Assembly: GCF_014208105.1 (NCBI RefSeq)
Contig: NZ_JACHMQ010000001.1
Location: forward strand, 7,812,001-7,876,000
Length of the DNA stretch: 64,000 nt
Direction: 5' to 3'
Source of the DNA: Actinomadura coerulea
Lineage (GTDB): Bacteria > Actinomycetota > Actinomycetes > Streptosporangiales > Streptosporangiaceae
Shown in pieces: positions 49,462 through 57,243 of the stretch (position 1 is its first letter; each line of letters opens with the position of its first letter). The position numbers and the translations under genes are program-made. A model generated the notes under the pieces. That model was not told the origin of the DNA. It searched no databases and worked only from the letters and a program-made list of their open reading frames with translations.

Positions 49462-50379
49462 GTGGCATTCCTGCCCCCCTCCCAGCAGCCGCCCCCGCCG
49501 CGGTCCCCGCACCGGCCCGGCACGCCCGGCGGCTTCCGCCCGCCCGGCCCGCCCGGCCCGCACGCGAACCCCGTTCCAGGGCTCGCGCGTCCGTTCCGCG
49601 CGCCGCCGCGACCGGTGGACGCGGGCGGCCCGCCGACGGTGATGGGGCTGACCGGCCGCCAGTGGATGGTCGCCGCGCTCGTCCTCGGATGCTGCTACCT
49701 CGTCGCCACGGGGATCTCGTTCGTCGGCACCTGGACGACGCTCAAGCGCGAGCCCACCAACGCCGAACTCCAGATCGCCGCCAACAAGGAGGTCGCGCGC
49801 CGCTGGGAGGCGTGGCCCGCGCGGCGCGTCTTCCCCGAGCGGCTCGGCTACCGGCCGACGGGCAACCACACCGAGTACGCGACCAGGACCGGGATCGTCC
49901 CCGACGCCGGCTGCGTCCAGGGCGTGGACGAGGAGATCGCGACGACGATCGCCAGGCACGGCTGCCGGGCCGTCCTGCGCGCCACCTACGTCGACCAGTT
50001 GCAGGGCGTCGTCGTCACCGTCGGAGTGGTGGCGTTCCCCGATCCGTGGAAGGCCGACCGGGCCTACAAGGAGCTGCCCGGCTCGCAGGGCCCGGACGGG
50101 ACGGGCTCCGTCCGCCCCGCCCTGCACGCCGCCGCGTTCCCGGGGACCGCGTCCGCCCGCTTCACCGACGAGGCCAGGCAGGACCGGACGATCGACCGCG
50201 GGGGCCCGTACGTCGTGCTGACCACCTCCGGTCAGGCCGACGGACGCCCCGCCTCCACGATCAAGAAGCAGCGCCCGGGCGAACCGTTCGCGGTGTCCCC
50301 GCAGATCGCCCACGCCATCGCGCGGGCGCTGTCGGCCAAGGCCCTGCCCGACTGCGACCAGCCCGAGTGGCGATGCTGA
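49462..50379 (+). CDS. Membrane-anchored four-cysteine partner protein, cassette copy 1
   Basis: A 305-residue protein of no family I can name. Residues 1-65 are Pro-rich and cytoplasmic; one TM lies at about 66-90 (VAALVLGCCYLVATGISFVG); the remainder should be outside. Conserved with the 51636 protein are RRWEAWPARRVFPERLGYR-like, GCRAVLRATYVDQLQGVVVT, RFTDEAR, GPYVV and the C-terminal EWRC. Four Cys in the external part (GC, GC, DC, RC) are shared, suggesting two disulfides. GTG 49462 is used because of the abutting -10 element. Its end overlaps the subtilase gene by seven bases. A chaperone, inhibitor or substrate role for the protease is inference. Confidence 0.75.
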   Translation: MAFLPPSQQPPPPRSPHRPGTPGGFRPPGPPGPHANPVPGLARPFRAPPRPVDAGGPPTVMGLTGRQWMVAALVLGCCYLVATGISFVGTWTTLKREPTNAELQIAANKEVARRWEAWPARRVFPERLGYRPTGNHTEYATRTGIVPDAGCVQGVDEEIATTIARHGCRAVLRATYVDQLQGVVVTVGVVAFPDPWKADRAYKELPGSQGPDGTGSVRPALHAAAFPGTASARFTDEARQDRTIDRGGPYVVLTTSGQADGRPASTIKKQRPGEPFAVSPQIAHAIARALSAKALPDCDQPEWRC

Positions 50380-51611
50380 GGGGGGCGCGGGCGAGGCGTC
50401 GCGGTCTGCCGGCGGCGGTGGCGGCGGCGGTGCTGGCCGGAGGCTGGCTGATGCCCGTCCACGCCCGCGCGGACGCGGTGCGGGACGGGCAGCGCCCCAT
50501 CCTCGCCCTGCTCGGCATGGAGACCGCCTGGAAGGTGACCAAGGGCGACGGCGTGACGGTCGGGGTCGTCGACACGGGCGTCGACCCCACCCAGCCGGAC
50601 CTGCGCGGCAAGGTCACGGTCGGCCCCAACATGCTCGCCGGGATCGACGCCGGGACGGCGCCCGCGCGGCTGCACGGCACCGCGATGTCGACGCTGATCG
50701 CCGGGCGGGGGCACGGCCCGGGCGGCCGCTCGGGCGTCCTCGGCATGGCCCCGCGGGCGCGCATCCTCGCCGTCCGGGCCATCGGCGAGGAGGAGGACGC
50801 CAGCTACCGCCGCTTCCGGACGTCGTCCAGGGCGCAGGGCTCGGTGGCGCGCGGCATCCGCTACGCCGCCGACCACGGCGCCGACGTCATCAACCTCTCG
50901 CTCGGCAGCCCGGACGAGAATCCCGCCGAGCGCGAGGCCATCGGCTACGCCCTCGGCAAGGGCGTCGTGGTGGTCTCGGCCGTCGGCAACGACGGCGACG
51001 AGGAACGGCTGCTGGACGGCGACGGCTTCGCCCCCTACTTCTATCCGGCGTCCTACCCCGGCGTGATCGCGGTCGCGGCGACCGCGCCCGGCCACACCCG
51101 CGCGCCGTTCTCCAACCGCAACTACTCGGTGCTGCTGTCGGCGCCGGGAGCGAACCTGCCCGTCGGGGTCCCGGGCGGCCGGTACTTCAGCAGCAACGGC
51201 ACCAGCGACGCCAGCGCGATCGTCGCCGGGATCGCGGCGCTGATCCGCGCGAAGCATCCCCGGATGGCGCCCGCGCTGGTCGCGCAGGCGCTCGTCCAGA
51301 GCACCCGGCACGGCCCGTCCGGCGGCTACGACCCGGAGGTCGGGTTCGGCGAGGTGCACGCGGCCCGCGCCCTGTCGGCCGCGGACTCGCTGGCCTCGGC
51401 GTCGCCCGGCCCGGCGCAGGCCAAGCCCGCCGGGCAGCGGTTCGGGAAGGCGGACCCCGGCCCGGTGGGAGTCATCGAACGGCCCTTCTGGGTCCGCCCG
51501 CTGATCATCGTGATCGTGCTGCTCGGGCTGGGCGGGACGGCCGGCGGGCTCGCGCTCGCGGTCGCGTTCCGGCGGCGCCACCCCGGGCGGCCGCCCGCCA
51601 CCCCGTCCTGA
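50373..51611 (+). CDS. Membrane-anchored subtilase (S8, mycosin-like), cassette copy 1
   Basis: A 412-residue exported serine protease: signal peptide at about 10-32, catalytic Asp67 (VVDTGVD), His101 (LHGTAMS), oxyanion Asn206 (VGNDG), Ser278 (NGTSDAS), and a C-terminal TM at about 371-398 with a basic tail. The layout equals that of type VII secretion mycosins, but no ESX gene is near. The motif after Ser is GTSDASAIVAG, with Ala where subtilases usually have Pro. ATG 50373 overlaps the partner gene. It shares its whole architecture with the 52376 protein. Confidence 0.88.
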   Translation: MLRGARARRRGLPAAVAAAVLAGGWLMPVHARADAVRDGQRPILALLGMETAWKVTKGDGVTVGVVDTGVDPTQPDLRGKVTVGPNMLAGIDAGTAPARLHGTAMSTLIAGRGHGPGGRSGVLGMAPRARILAVRAIGEEEDASYRRFRTSSRAQGSVARGIRYAADHGADVINLSLGSPDENPAEREAIGYALGKGVVVVSAVGNDGDEERLLDGDGFAPYFYPASYPGVIAVAATAPGHTRAPFSNRNYSVLLSAPGANLPVGVPGGRYFSSNGTSDASAIVAGIAALIRAKHPRMAPALVAQALVQSTRHGPSGGYDPEVGFGEVHAARALSAADSLASASPGPAQAKPAGQRFGKADPGPVGVIERPFWVRPLIIVIVLLGLGGTAGGLALAVAFRRRHPGRPPATPS

Positions 51612-51623
51612 ACCGCCTTGGGC

Positions 51624-51629
51624 TACGCT
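51624..51629 (+). promoter_or_regulatory. -10 element (TACGCT) of subtilase cassette 2
   Basis: TACGCT ends six bases before GTG 51636, so the second cassette can be transcribed on its own as a leaderless mRNA despite lying 24 bases after the first. Confidence 0.45.
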
Positions 51630-51635
51630 CCGCTG

Positions 51636-52388
51636 GTGTCGCGCGCCGAGATCTCCGCCCCGGACGGCGAGCCGGAACCGGGCGCCGGACGGCGGGTCTC
51701 CCGCAGGACGGCCGCGCTGGTGGCCGCGCCGGCGTGCGCGACCGTCCTCGTCGTCGCCGGGGTCCGGCTGACCGCCGAGCTGACCCGCGCCCCCACCCCG
51801 GCCGAGCGCGCGCAGGCCGCGGCGGCGGAGCCGGCCGGCCGCTACCGGACCTGGCCCGCGGGGCGGATCTTCCCCGCGGGCCTGCCCTACCGGCTCGGCC
51901 AGGCGTCCGCCGAGACGGCCCGCCGGGTGGGGATCGGCCCCGACACCCGCTGCGAGACGGCCGTGGACGACGCGTTCGCCCGGACCCTGACGGCCCGCGG
52001 CTGCCGCGCCGCGCTGCGCGCCACCTACCTCGACCAGGCGCAGGGGCTCGCGGTCACGGTCGGCGTCGTGGTGTTCCCGGACGAGCGGACCGCGCGCGAG
52101 GCCGTCGCCTTCTTCCCCTCCGGAAGGCCGGGGCCGGGGCTGCGCGCGCTGCCGCTCGCCGGTTCGGTGGCCGCCCGGTTCGGCGACGCCGCCCGGCAGG
52201 CGTCCACCGCCGCGCAGCGCGGCCCGTACGTGGTCGCGGCGACGGCCGGCTACGCCGACGGGCGTCCCGCGATGCGCGGTTCCCTGGCCGACGCGGCCGA
52301 GCTGGCGCCGCAGCTCGTCCAGGGCGTCCTGCGGCCCCTGACCGCACCCGCGGCGGTCAGCTGCGGCACCCGGGAATGGCGGTGCTGA
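51636..52388 (+). CDS. Membrane-anchored four-cysteine partner protein, cassette copy 2
   Basis: A 250-residue paralogue of the 49462 protein without the Pro-rich extension. One TM lies at about 25-45 (LVAAPACATVLVVAGVRL). The external domain keeps RTWPAGRIFPAGLPYR, GCRAALRATYLDQAQGLAVT, VGVVVFPDE, ARFGDAARQAST, RGPYVVAAT, YADGRPA and the ending CGTREWRC, including the same four cysteines. GTG 51636 sits right after a -10 element. The stop lies within the start region of the following subtilase gene (13-base overlap). Confidence 0.75.
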   Translation: MSRAEISAPDGEPEPGAGRRVSRRTAALVAAPACATVLVVAGVRLTAELTRAPTPAERAQAAAAEPAGRYRTWPAGRIFPAGLPYRLGQASAETARRVGIGPDTRCETAVDDAFARTLTARGCRAALRATYLDQAQGLAVTVGVVVFPDERTAREAVAFFPSGRPGPGLRALPLAGSVAARFGDAARQASTAAQRGPYVVAATAGYADGRPAMRGSLADAAELAPQLVQGVLRPLTAPAAVSCGTREWRC

Positions 52389-53662
52389 GGCGGGCCGCCG
52401 CGGCGGCCGCAGCGCTGGCCCTGGCCGCGGCCCCCGCCGCGCCGCCGGCCCGCGCCGCCGCGCCGCCGAACCTCGCCGCCGCGCCGCCGAACCTCGCCGC
52501 CGACCCGGTGCGGGACGCGGTCACCCCCGTCCTCGAGTCGCTGGGCGTGCCGCGCGCCTGGACGATGTCCAAGGGCGGCGGCGTCACCGTCGCCGTCCTC
52601 GACTCGGGCGTGGACGGGGACCAGGCCGACCTCGCCGGCTCCGTCACCGCCGGGCCCGACTACACGCGCGGTGCGAACCCGCCCGGCGTCGCGCCGAAGC
52701 GGCTGCACGGCACCAACATGGCGTCGATCATCGCCGGGCACGGGCACGGCCCCGGCGGAACCGAGGGGGTCGTCGGCGTGGCGCCCGAGGCGCGCCTGCT
52801 GTCCGTGCGGGTGATCCTGGAACGCGACGAGCCGGGCTTCGCGGAGTTCACCGGCGGCGGGCGCTACACGGGGACGATCGCCCGGGGCATCCGGTACGCC
52901 GTCGACCACGGCGCCGACGTGGTCAGCCTGTCGCTCGGCCGCTCCTACCCCACGCCGCGCGAGCGCGACGCCGTCGCCTACGCGATCAGCCGGAACGTGG
53001 TCGTGGTCGCGGCCGCCGGCAACAGCGGAGCCGAGGACGATCCGCGCGGCGCGGGGAGCCGGCCCGCCCCCGCGCGCGGCGCCCGCCGGCCCGGGGACGG
53101 CGCGCCCACCCGGTACTTCTACCCGGCGTCGTTCCCCGGTGTGATCTCCGTGGCCGCGGTGGACGCGCGGGGGCGGCACGCCGGGTTCTCCAACCGCAAC
53201 TCCGGCGTCGTCGTCTCCGCGCCCGGCGTGCAGATCATCGGCGCCGGCCCGGACGGCCGGTACTGGATCGGGGACGGCACGAGCCCGGCGACCGCGTTCG
53301 TCTCCGGCGTCGCCGCGCTCATCCGGGCGCGCCACCGCGGCCTCGCCCCCGCGCTGGTCACGCAGGCCATCGTGGCGAGCACCGGGAACCGCCCGGCCCG
53401 CGGCTACGACCGGGGCGTCGGGTTCGGGCGGGTGGACGCCGCCGCCGCGCTCGCCGCGTCCGACACCCTGGCGGGCGCCCGGACGGGCGGCGCGGGCCTG
53501 CCCGCGGGGAAGCGGTTCGCGACCGGCCCGGTCCGGCCGGTCCAGGTCGTGCACCGCTCCGGCGGGCTCGTCCTCGCCTGCCTGCTGATCTGCGCGCTGT
53601 CCCTGCTCGGCCTGGCGGGCTCCGCCGTCCTGCTGCGCGGGGGCCGCGATCCGGGAGAATGA
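52376..53662 (+). CDS. Membrane-anchored subtilase (S8, mycosin-like), cassette copy 2
   Basis: A 428-residue paralogue of the 50373 protease: Ala-rich signal peptide with a duplicated APPNLAA heptad (21-bp tandem DNA repeat), Asp76 (VLDSGVD), His111 (LHGTNMA), AAGNSG oxyanion Asn, Ser303 (GTSPATAFVSG, again Ala for Pro), C-terminal TM at about 396-420. A Pro/Arg-rich insertion (GAGSRPAPARGARRPGDG) after the oxyanion strand is absent from copy 1. ATG 52376 or GTG 52382 are both possible; the latter aligns with copy 1. Confidence 0.87.
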   Translation: MAVLRRAAAAAAALALAAAPAAPPARAAAPPNLAAAPPNLAADPVRDAVTPVLESLGVPRAWTMSKGGGVTVAVLDSGVDGDQADLAGSVTAGPDYTRGANPPGVAPKRLHGTNMASIIAGHGHGPGGTEGVVGVAPEARLLSVRVILERDEPGFAEFTGGGRYTGTIARGIRYAVDHGADVVSLSLGRSYPTPRERDAVAYAISRNVVVVAAAGNSGAEDDPRGAGSRPAPARGARRPGDGAPTRYFYPASFPGVISVAAVDARGRHAGFSNRNSGVVVSAPGVQIIGAGPDGRYWIGDGTSPATAFVSGVAALIRARHRGLAPALVTQAIVASTGNRPARGYDRGVGFGRVDAAAALAASDTLAGARTGGAGLPAGKRFATGPVRPVQVVHRSGGLVLACLLICALSLLGLAGSAVLLRGGRDPGE

Positions 53663-53666
53663 GCGG

Positions 53667-53969
53667 ATGTGGTCCGAACCTGACGAGTACGCCGAGGCGG
53701 TGCTGGACGCGGTGGAGCGCATCCCGCCGGGCCGCGTCCTGTCCTACGGGGACGTCGCCGAGCTGGTCGGGCGCGGCGGGCCGCGGCAGGTCGGGCGCGT
53801 GATGTCGCTGTACGGCGGCGCCGTCCCGTGGTGGCGGGTGATCCGCGCGGACGGGAGCCCGCCGAGCGGCCACGAGATCCGGGCCCACGAGAACTACCGC
53901 GCCGAGGGGACCCCTCTGCACCGGGACGGCCGCCGCGTGGACATGGCCCGCGCCAGGTGGGTGGGGTAG
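53667..53969 (+). CDS. Alkyltransferase-like (ATL) protein, MGMT family
   Basis: A 100-residue MGMT-fold protein that binds O6-alkylguanine and flags it for nucleotide excision repair. The DNA-binding helix and Arg finger are RQVGRVMSLYGG; the active-site motif, PCHRV in true alkyltransferases, is PWWRVI here, so the accepting Cys is replaced by Trp and no alkyl transfer is possible. This is the diagnostic ATL pattern. It starts four bases after the subtilase stop and lies 81 bases before adnA. Confidence 0.9.
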   Translation: MWSEPDEYAEAVLDAVERIPPGRVLSYGDVAELVGRGGPRQVGRVMSLYGGAVPWWRVIRADGSPPSGHEIRAHENYRAEGTPLHRDGRRVDMARARWVG

Positions 53970-54050
53970 GACCGCCTGTCGCGTTTCTCTCCCGCGACAT
54001 GCGTGCGTTGTGGTCAGAACGGTCCCTGTGATCTGTTCCAATGAACTGTT

Positions 54051-57000
54051 GTGCCGTCAGCTTCCTACCGTCTCGTGCGACGCGCGGGTCCCGCGCGGAG
54101 CGGCCCGCCCCTGCTCGACGAGCAGCAGCGGCGGGTGGTCGAGCATGCCGGCGGGCCGATGCTGGTGCTGGCGGGGCCGGGCACCGGGAAGACGACGACG
54201 ATCGTCGAGGCGGTCGTCGACCGCGTCGAGAACCGCGGCGTCGACCCCGAGCGCGTCCTCGTCCTGACGTTCAGCCGCAAGGCGGCGGGGGAGCTGCGGG
54301 AGCGCATCACCGGCCGCCTGAACCGGACCACGCGGACGCCGTTGGCGCTCACCTTCCACAGCTACGCGTACGCCCTGATCCGGCGGGACGCCGTGCTGAA
54401 CGAGGAACCGCCCCCCCGGCTGCTGTCCGGGCCGGAGCAGCTGCTGGAGGTGCGGCGGCTGCTGGAGGGCGAGCTCGCGGACGGCGCCCGCGACTGGCCG
54501 GAGCGGCTGAGGGCCGCGCTGGCGACGCGCGGGTTCGCCGAGGAGCTGCGCGACTTCGCCCTGCGCGCGGTCGAGCGGCAGTACGCGGCCGAGGACCTCG
54601 CCGCCCTCGGGCGCGTGAGGGGCCGCGACGACTGGGCCGCCATCGGCGGGTTCATGGAGCGGTACGTCGACCGGTTCCTGCTCGACCCCGTCCCCACCTA
54701 CGACTACGGCGAGCTGATCCACATGGCCGCGGGCATGCTCGCGGACGAGGAGGTGCGGATCCGGGAGCGCGACGCCTACGACGCCGTGTTCGTGGACGAG
54801 TACCAGGACACCGACCCCGCGCAGGAGGCCCTCCTGCACCACCTCGCGGGCGAGGGGCGCGACCTGGTCGTGGTCGGCGACCCGGACCAGTCGATCTACG
54901 GGTTCCGGGGCGCCGACGTGCGCGGCATCCAGGAGTTCCCGGACCGCTTCCGCACCCTCGGCGGCGACCCGGCGCCCGTGGTGGCGCTGCGGACGTGCCG
55001 CCGGATGGGGCCCGAGATCCTCACCGCCTCGCGCCGCATCGCGCGGCGGTTGCCCGCCGGGTCGGCGGGCGCGGCCGAGCACCGCGCGCTGCGGCCGGTC
55101 GAGGAGCTGGACGAGGGGGAGGTGCGCGCGGTCATCGCCGACTCCGAGAGCCAGGAGTCCGCGCTGGTGGCCGACGAGCTGCGCCGCGCCCACCTGCTCG
55201 ACGGCGTGCCGTGGTCGCGGATGGCCGTCCTGGTGCGCAGCGCCGTGCGGCAGGTCCCGGTGCTGCGGAGGGCGCTCGCCCAGGCCGGTGTGCCGGTGGT
55301 CGTCGCGGGTGACGAGGTGCCGCTGGTGGGGGAGCCCGCCGTCCGCCCGTTCCTCGTCCTGCTGCGGGCGGCGTTGAAGAAGGGCTTCCTGGACGAGGTC
55401 GTCGCCGAAGACCTCCTGACCGGGCCGCTCGGCGGCGCCGACGCGCTCGCCATGCGCCGACTCAAGCGCGCTCTGCGCGACCTGGAGGAGCTGTCGGGCG
55501 GGCAGCGCCCGCTGGGCGACCTGCTCGTCGCGGCGGTGAACGACCCCCGCGAGCTGGTGCTGGTCCACGAGAGGGTCCGCGCGCCGGCGGAGCGGATCGC
55601 GAACCTGATCGAGGTGGCGCGGCGCAGCGTGCACGACGGCGGCACCGCCGAGGACGTGCTGTGGGCCGTCTGGCAGGAGAGCGGCCAGGCCGACGCGCTG
55701 CTGGAGCAGAGCGTCAAGGGCGGGACGCGCGGCGCGGCGGCCGACCGCGACCTCGACGCCGTGGTGGCGCTGTTCGACCATGCCGCGCGGTTCGTGGACC
55801 GGCTGCCCCAGGCGGGGCCCGAGCTGTTCGTCGACAACATCGCGTCCCAGGAGATCGCCGGGGACACGCTGGCCGAGCAGGCGCCCGAGGGCGAGGCGGT
55901 CCGGATCCTCACCGCGCACCGCTCCAAGGGCCTGGAGTGGGACGTGGTCGTCGTCGCCGGCGTCCAGGAGGGCGTGTGGCCCGACGTCCGGCTGCGCGGG
56001 TCGCTGCTCGGCGTCGAGGAGCTGATCGAGCACGCGGCCGGGGCCGAGCCCGACGGGGACGCCGCCGCCGGCGCCTCGATGGCCGCCAAGATGCTCGACG
56101 AGGAGCGGCGGCTGTTCTACGTGGCGGTCACGCGGGCGCGCAGGCGGCTCGTGGTGACGGCGGTCGGCGGCGACGACACCGAGGAGCGGCCGTCCCGCTT
56201 CCTGAACGAGCTGCTCCCCGGCGCGATCGAGCAGTCCCAGCTGGACGAGAAGACCCGCTGGCTGTCGCTGTCGGCGCTGGTGGCCGACCTGCGCTCCGCC
56301 GTCGGCGACCCGTCCCGCCCGGAACCGCTGCGGCGCGCGGCGGCCGGGCACCTGGCCCGCCTGGCGCGCGCGGGCGTGCGCGGCGCGCGGCCGGAGAACT
56401 GGTACGCGATCACCGCGCTGTCCGACGGCGGGCCGGCGTTCGCCGAGGACGAGCCCATCACGATCTCGCCGTCCCAGGTCGAGGCGTTCACCACGTGCGG
56501 GCTGCGCTGGCTGCTCGCCTCGGCGGTCGGCGCCCAGGAGGGCGGGCCCAACGAGTACAGCACCATGGGCAAGGTCGTCCACGCCGTCGCCGAGATGGCG
56601 GGCGCGGACGACGGCGTCGACGAGGTGCACGTCGCGCGGCGGCTCGACGAGATCTGGAAGGACCTGGAGTTCCGCAGCTCGTGGTACTCGGAGAAGCAGC
56701 GCGAGCAGGCCGCGAAGATGGTCGACAGGTTCCTCGCCTGGCACCGCGACAACCCCAACGAGGTCGTCGCGCTGGAGGAGTCGTTCAAGGTCGACCTCGG
56801 CCGCGTCGTCATCAAGGGCCGCATCGACCGCGCCGAGCGCGACGAGCAGGGCCGCGCGGTCATCATCGACATCAAGACCTCCACCACCGCCGTCCCGAAG
56901 GACGACCTGGCCCGGCACCCCCAGCTCGGCGTGTACCAGTACGCGGTGATGCTCGGCGCGTTCGAGCGGCACGGGCTGATCGAGCCGGGCGGCGCGAAGC

Positions 57001-57224
57001 TGATCCAGGTCGGCAAGGCGGCGTTCACGGCGAAGGCGCGCGAGCAGGAGCAGCCCCCGCCCGCCGAGGACGCCGACCCCGAGTGGCCGAAGAAGCTCGT
57101 CGAGATCGTCGCCACGGGGATGGCCGGCGACGTCTTCCAGGCCAGGGCGAACGACAAGTGTCGCACCTGTCCCGTACGCTCCTGCTGCCCCGTCCATGAC
57201 GAGGGCGGGCAGGTGGGTGACTGA
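54051..57224 (+). CDS. adnA: AdnA-type UvrD-like helicase/nuclease subunit
   Basis: A 1057-residue subunit of the AdnAB end-resection motor-nuclease. Walker A AGPGTGKTTT (about 41-50), Walker B VFVDEYQDTDP (about 246-256), GDPDQSIYGFRG, and HRSKGLEWDVV. The C-terminal PD-(D/E)XK nuclease is at about 905-945 (GRIDRAERDE, VIIDIKTST), and Fe-S cysteines are in FTTCGLRW (~816) and CRTCPVRSCC (~1037-1046). Length matches mycobacterial AdnA (about 1050). GTG 54051 has no clear ribosome-binding site. adnB follows after 19 bases. Confidence 0.9.
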   Translation: MPSASYRLVRRAGPARSGPPLLDEQQRRVVEHAGGPMLVLAGPGTGKTTTIVEAVVDRVENRGVDPERVLVLTFSRKAAGELRERITGRLNRTTRTPLALTFHSYAYALIRRDAVLNEEPPPRLLSGPEQLLEVRRLLEGELADGARDWPERLRAALATRGFAEELRDFALRAVERQYAAEDLAALGRVRGRDDWAAIGGFMERYVDRFLLDPVPTYDYGELIHMAAGMLADEEVRIRERDAYDAVFVDEYQDTDPAQEALLHHLAGEGRDLVVVGDPDQSIYGFRGADVRGIQEFPDRFRTLGGDPAPVVALRTCRRMGPEILTASRRIARRLPAGSAGAAEHRALRPVEELDEGEVRAVIADSESQESALVADELRRAHLLDGVPWSRMAVLVRSAVRQVPVLRRALAQAGVPVVVAGDEVPLVGEPAVRPFLVLLRAALKKGFLDEVVAEDLLTGPLGGADALAMRRLKRALRDLEELSGGQRPLGDLLVAAVNDPRELVLVHERVRAPAERIANLIEVARRSVHDGGTAEDVLWAVWQESGQADALLEQSVKGGTRGAAADRDLDAVVALFDHAARFVDRLPQAGPELFVDNIASQEIAGDTLAEQAPEGEAVRILTAHRSKGLEWDVVVVAGVQEGVWPDVRLRGSLLGVEELIEHAAGAEPDGDAAAGASMAAKMLDEERRLFYVAVTRARRRLVVTAVGGDDTEERPSRFLNELLPGAIEQSQLDEKTRWLSLSALVADLRSAVGDPSRPEPLRRAAAGHLARLARAGVRGARPENWYAITALSDGGPAFAEDEPITISPSQVEAFTTCGLRWLLASAVGAQEGGPNEYSTMGKVVHAVAEMAGADDGVDEVHVARRLDEIWKDLEFRSSWYSEKQREQAAKMVDRFLAWHRDNPNEVVALEESFKVDLGRVVIKGRIDRAERDEQGRAVIIDIKTSTTAVPKDDLARHPQLGVYQYAVMLGAFERHGLIEPGGAKLIQVGKAAFTAKAREQEQPPPAEDADPEWPKKLVEIVATGMAGDVFQARANDKCRTCPVRSCCPVHDEGGQVGD

Positions 57225-57243
57225 CTAGCTCGGGGGGAGCGAG

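Noticed and set aside
52447..52500. Tandem 21-bp repeat in the second subtilase gene as a mobile or regulatory repeat
   Set aside because: It stays in frame and only duplicates a low-complexity APPNLAA segment after the signal peptide; likely slippage.
49462..53662. Type VII secretion (ESX) locus because the subtilases resemble mycosins
   Set aside because: No EccB/C/D/E, WxG100, PE or PPE-like gene lies anywhere in the window.
54001..54050. SOS box upstream of adnA
   Set aside because: GAAC and GTTC words are present but not in the required 4-base spacing or flanks.
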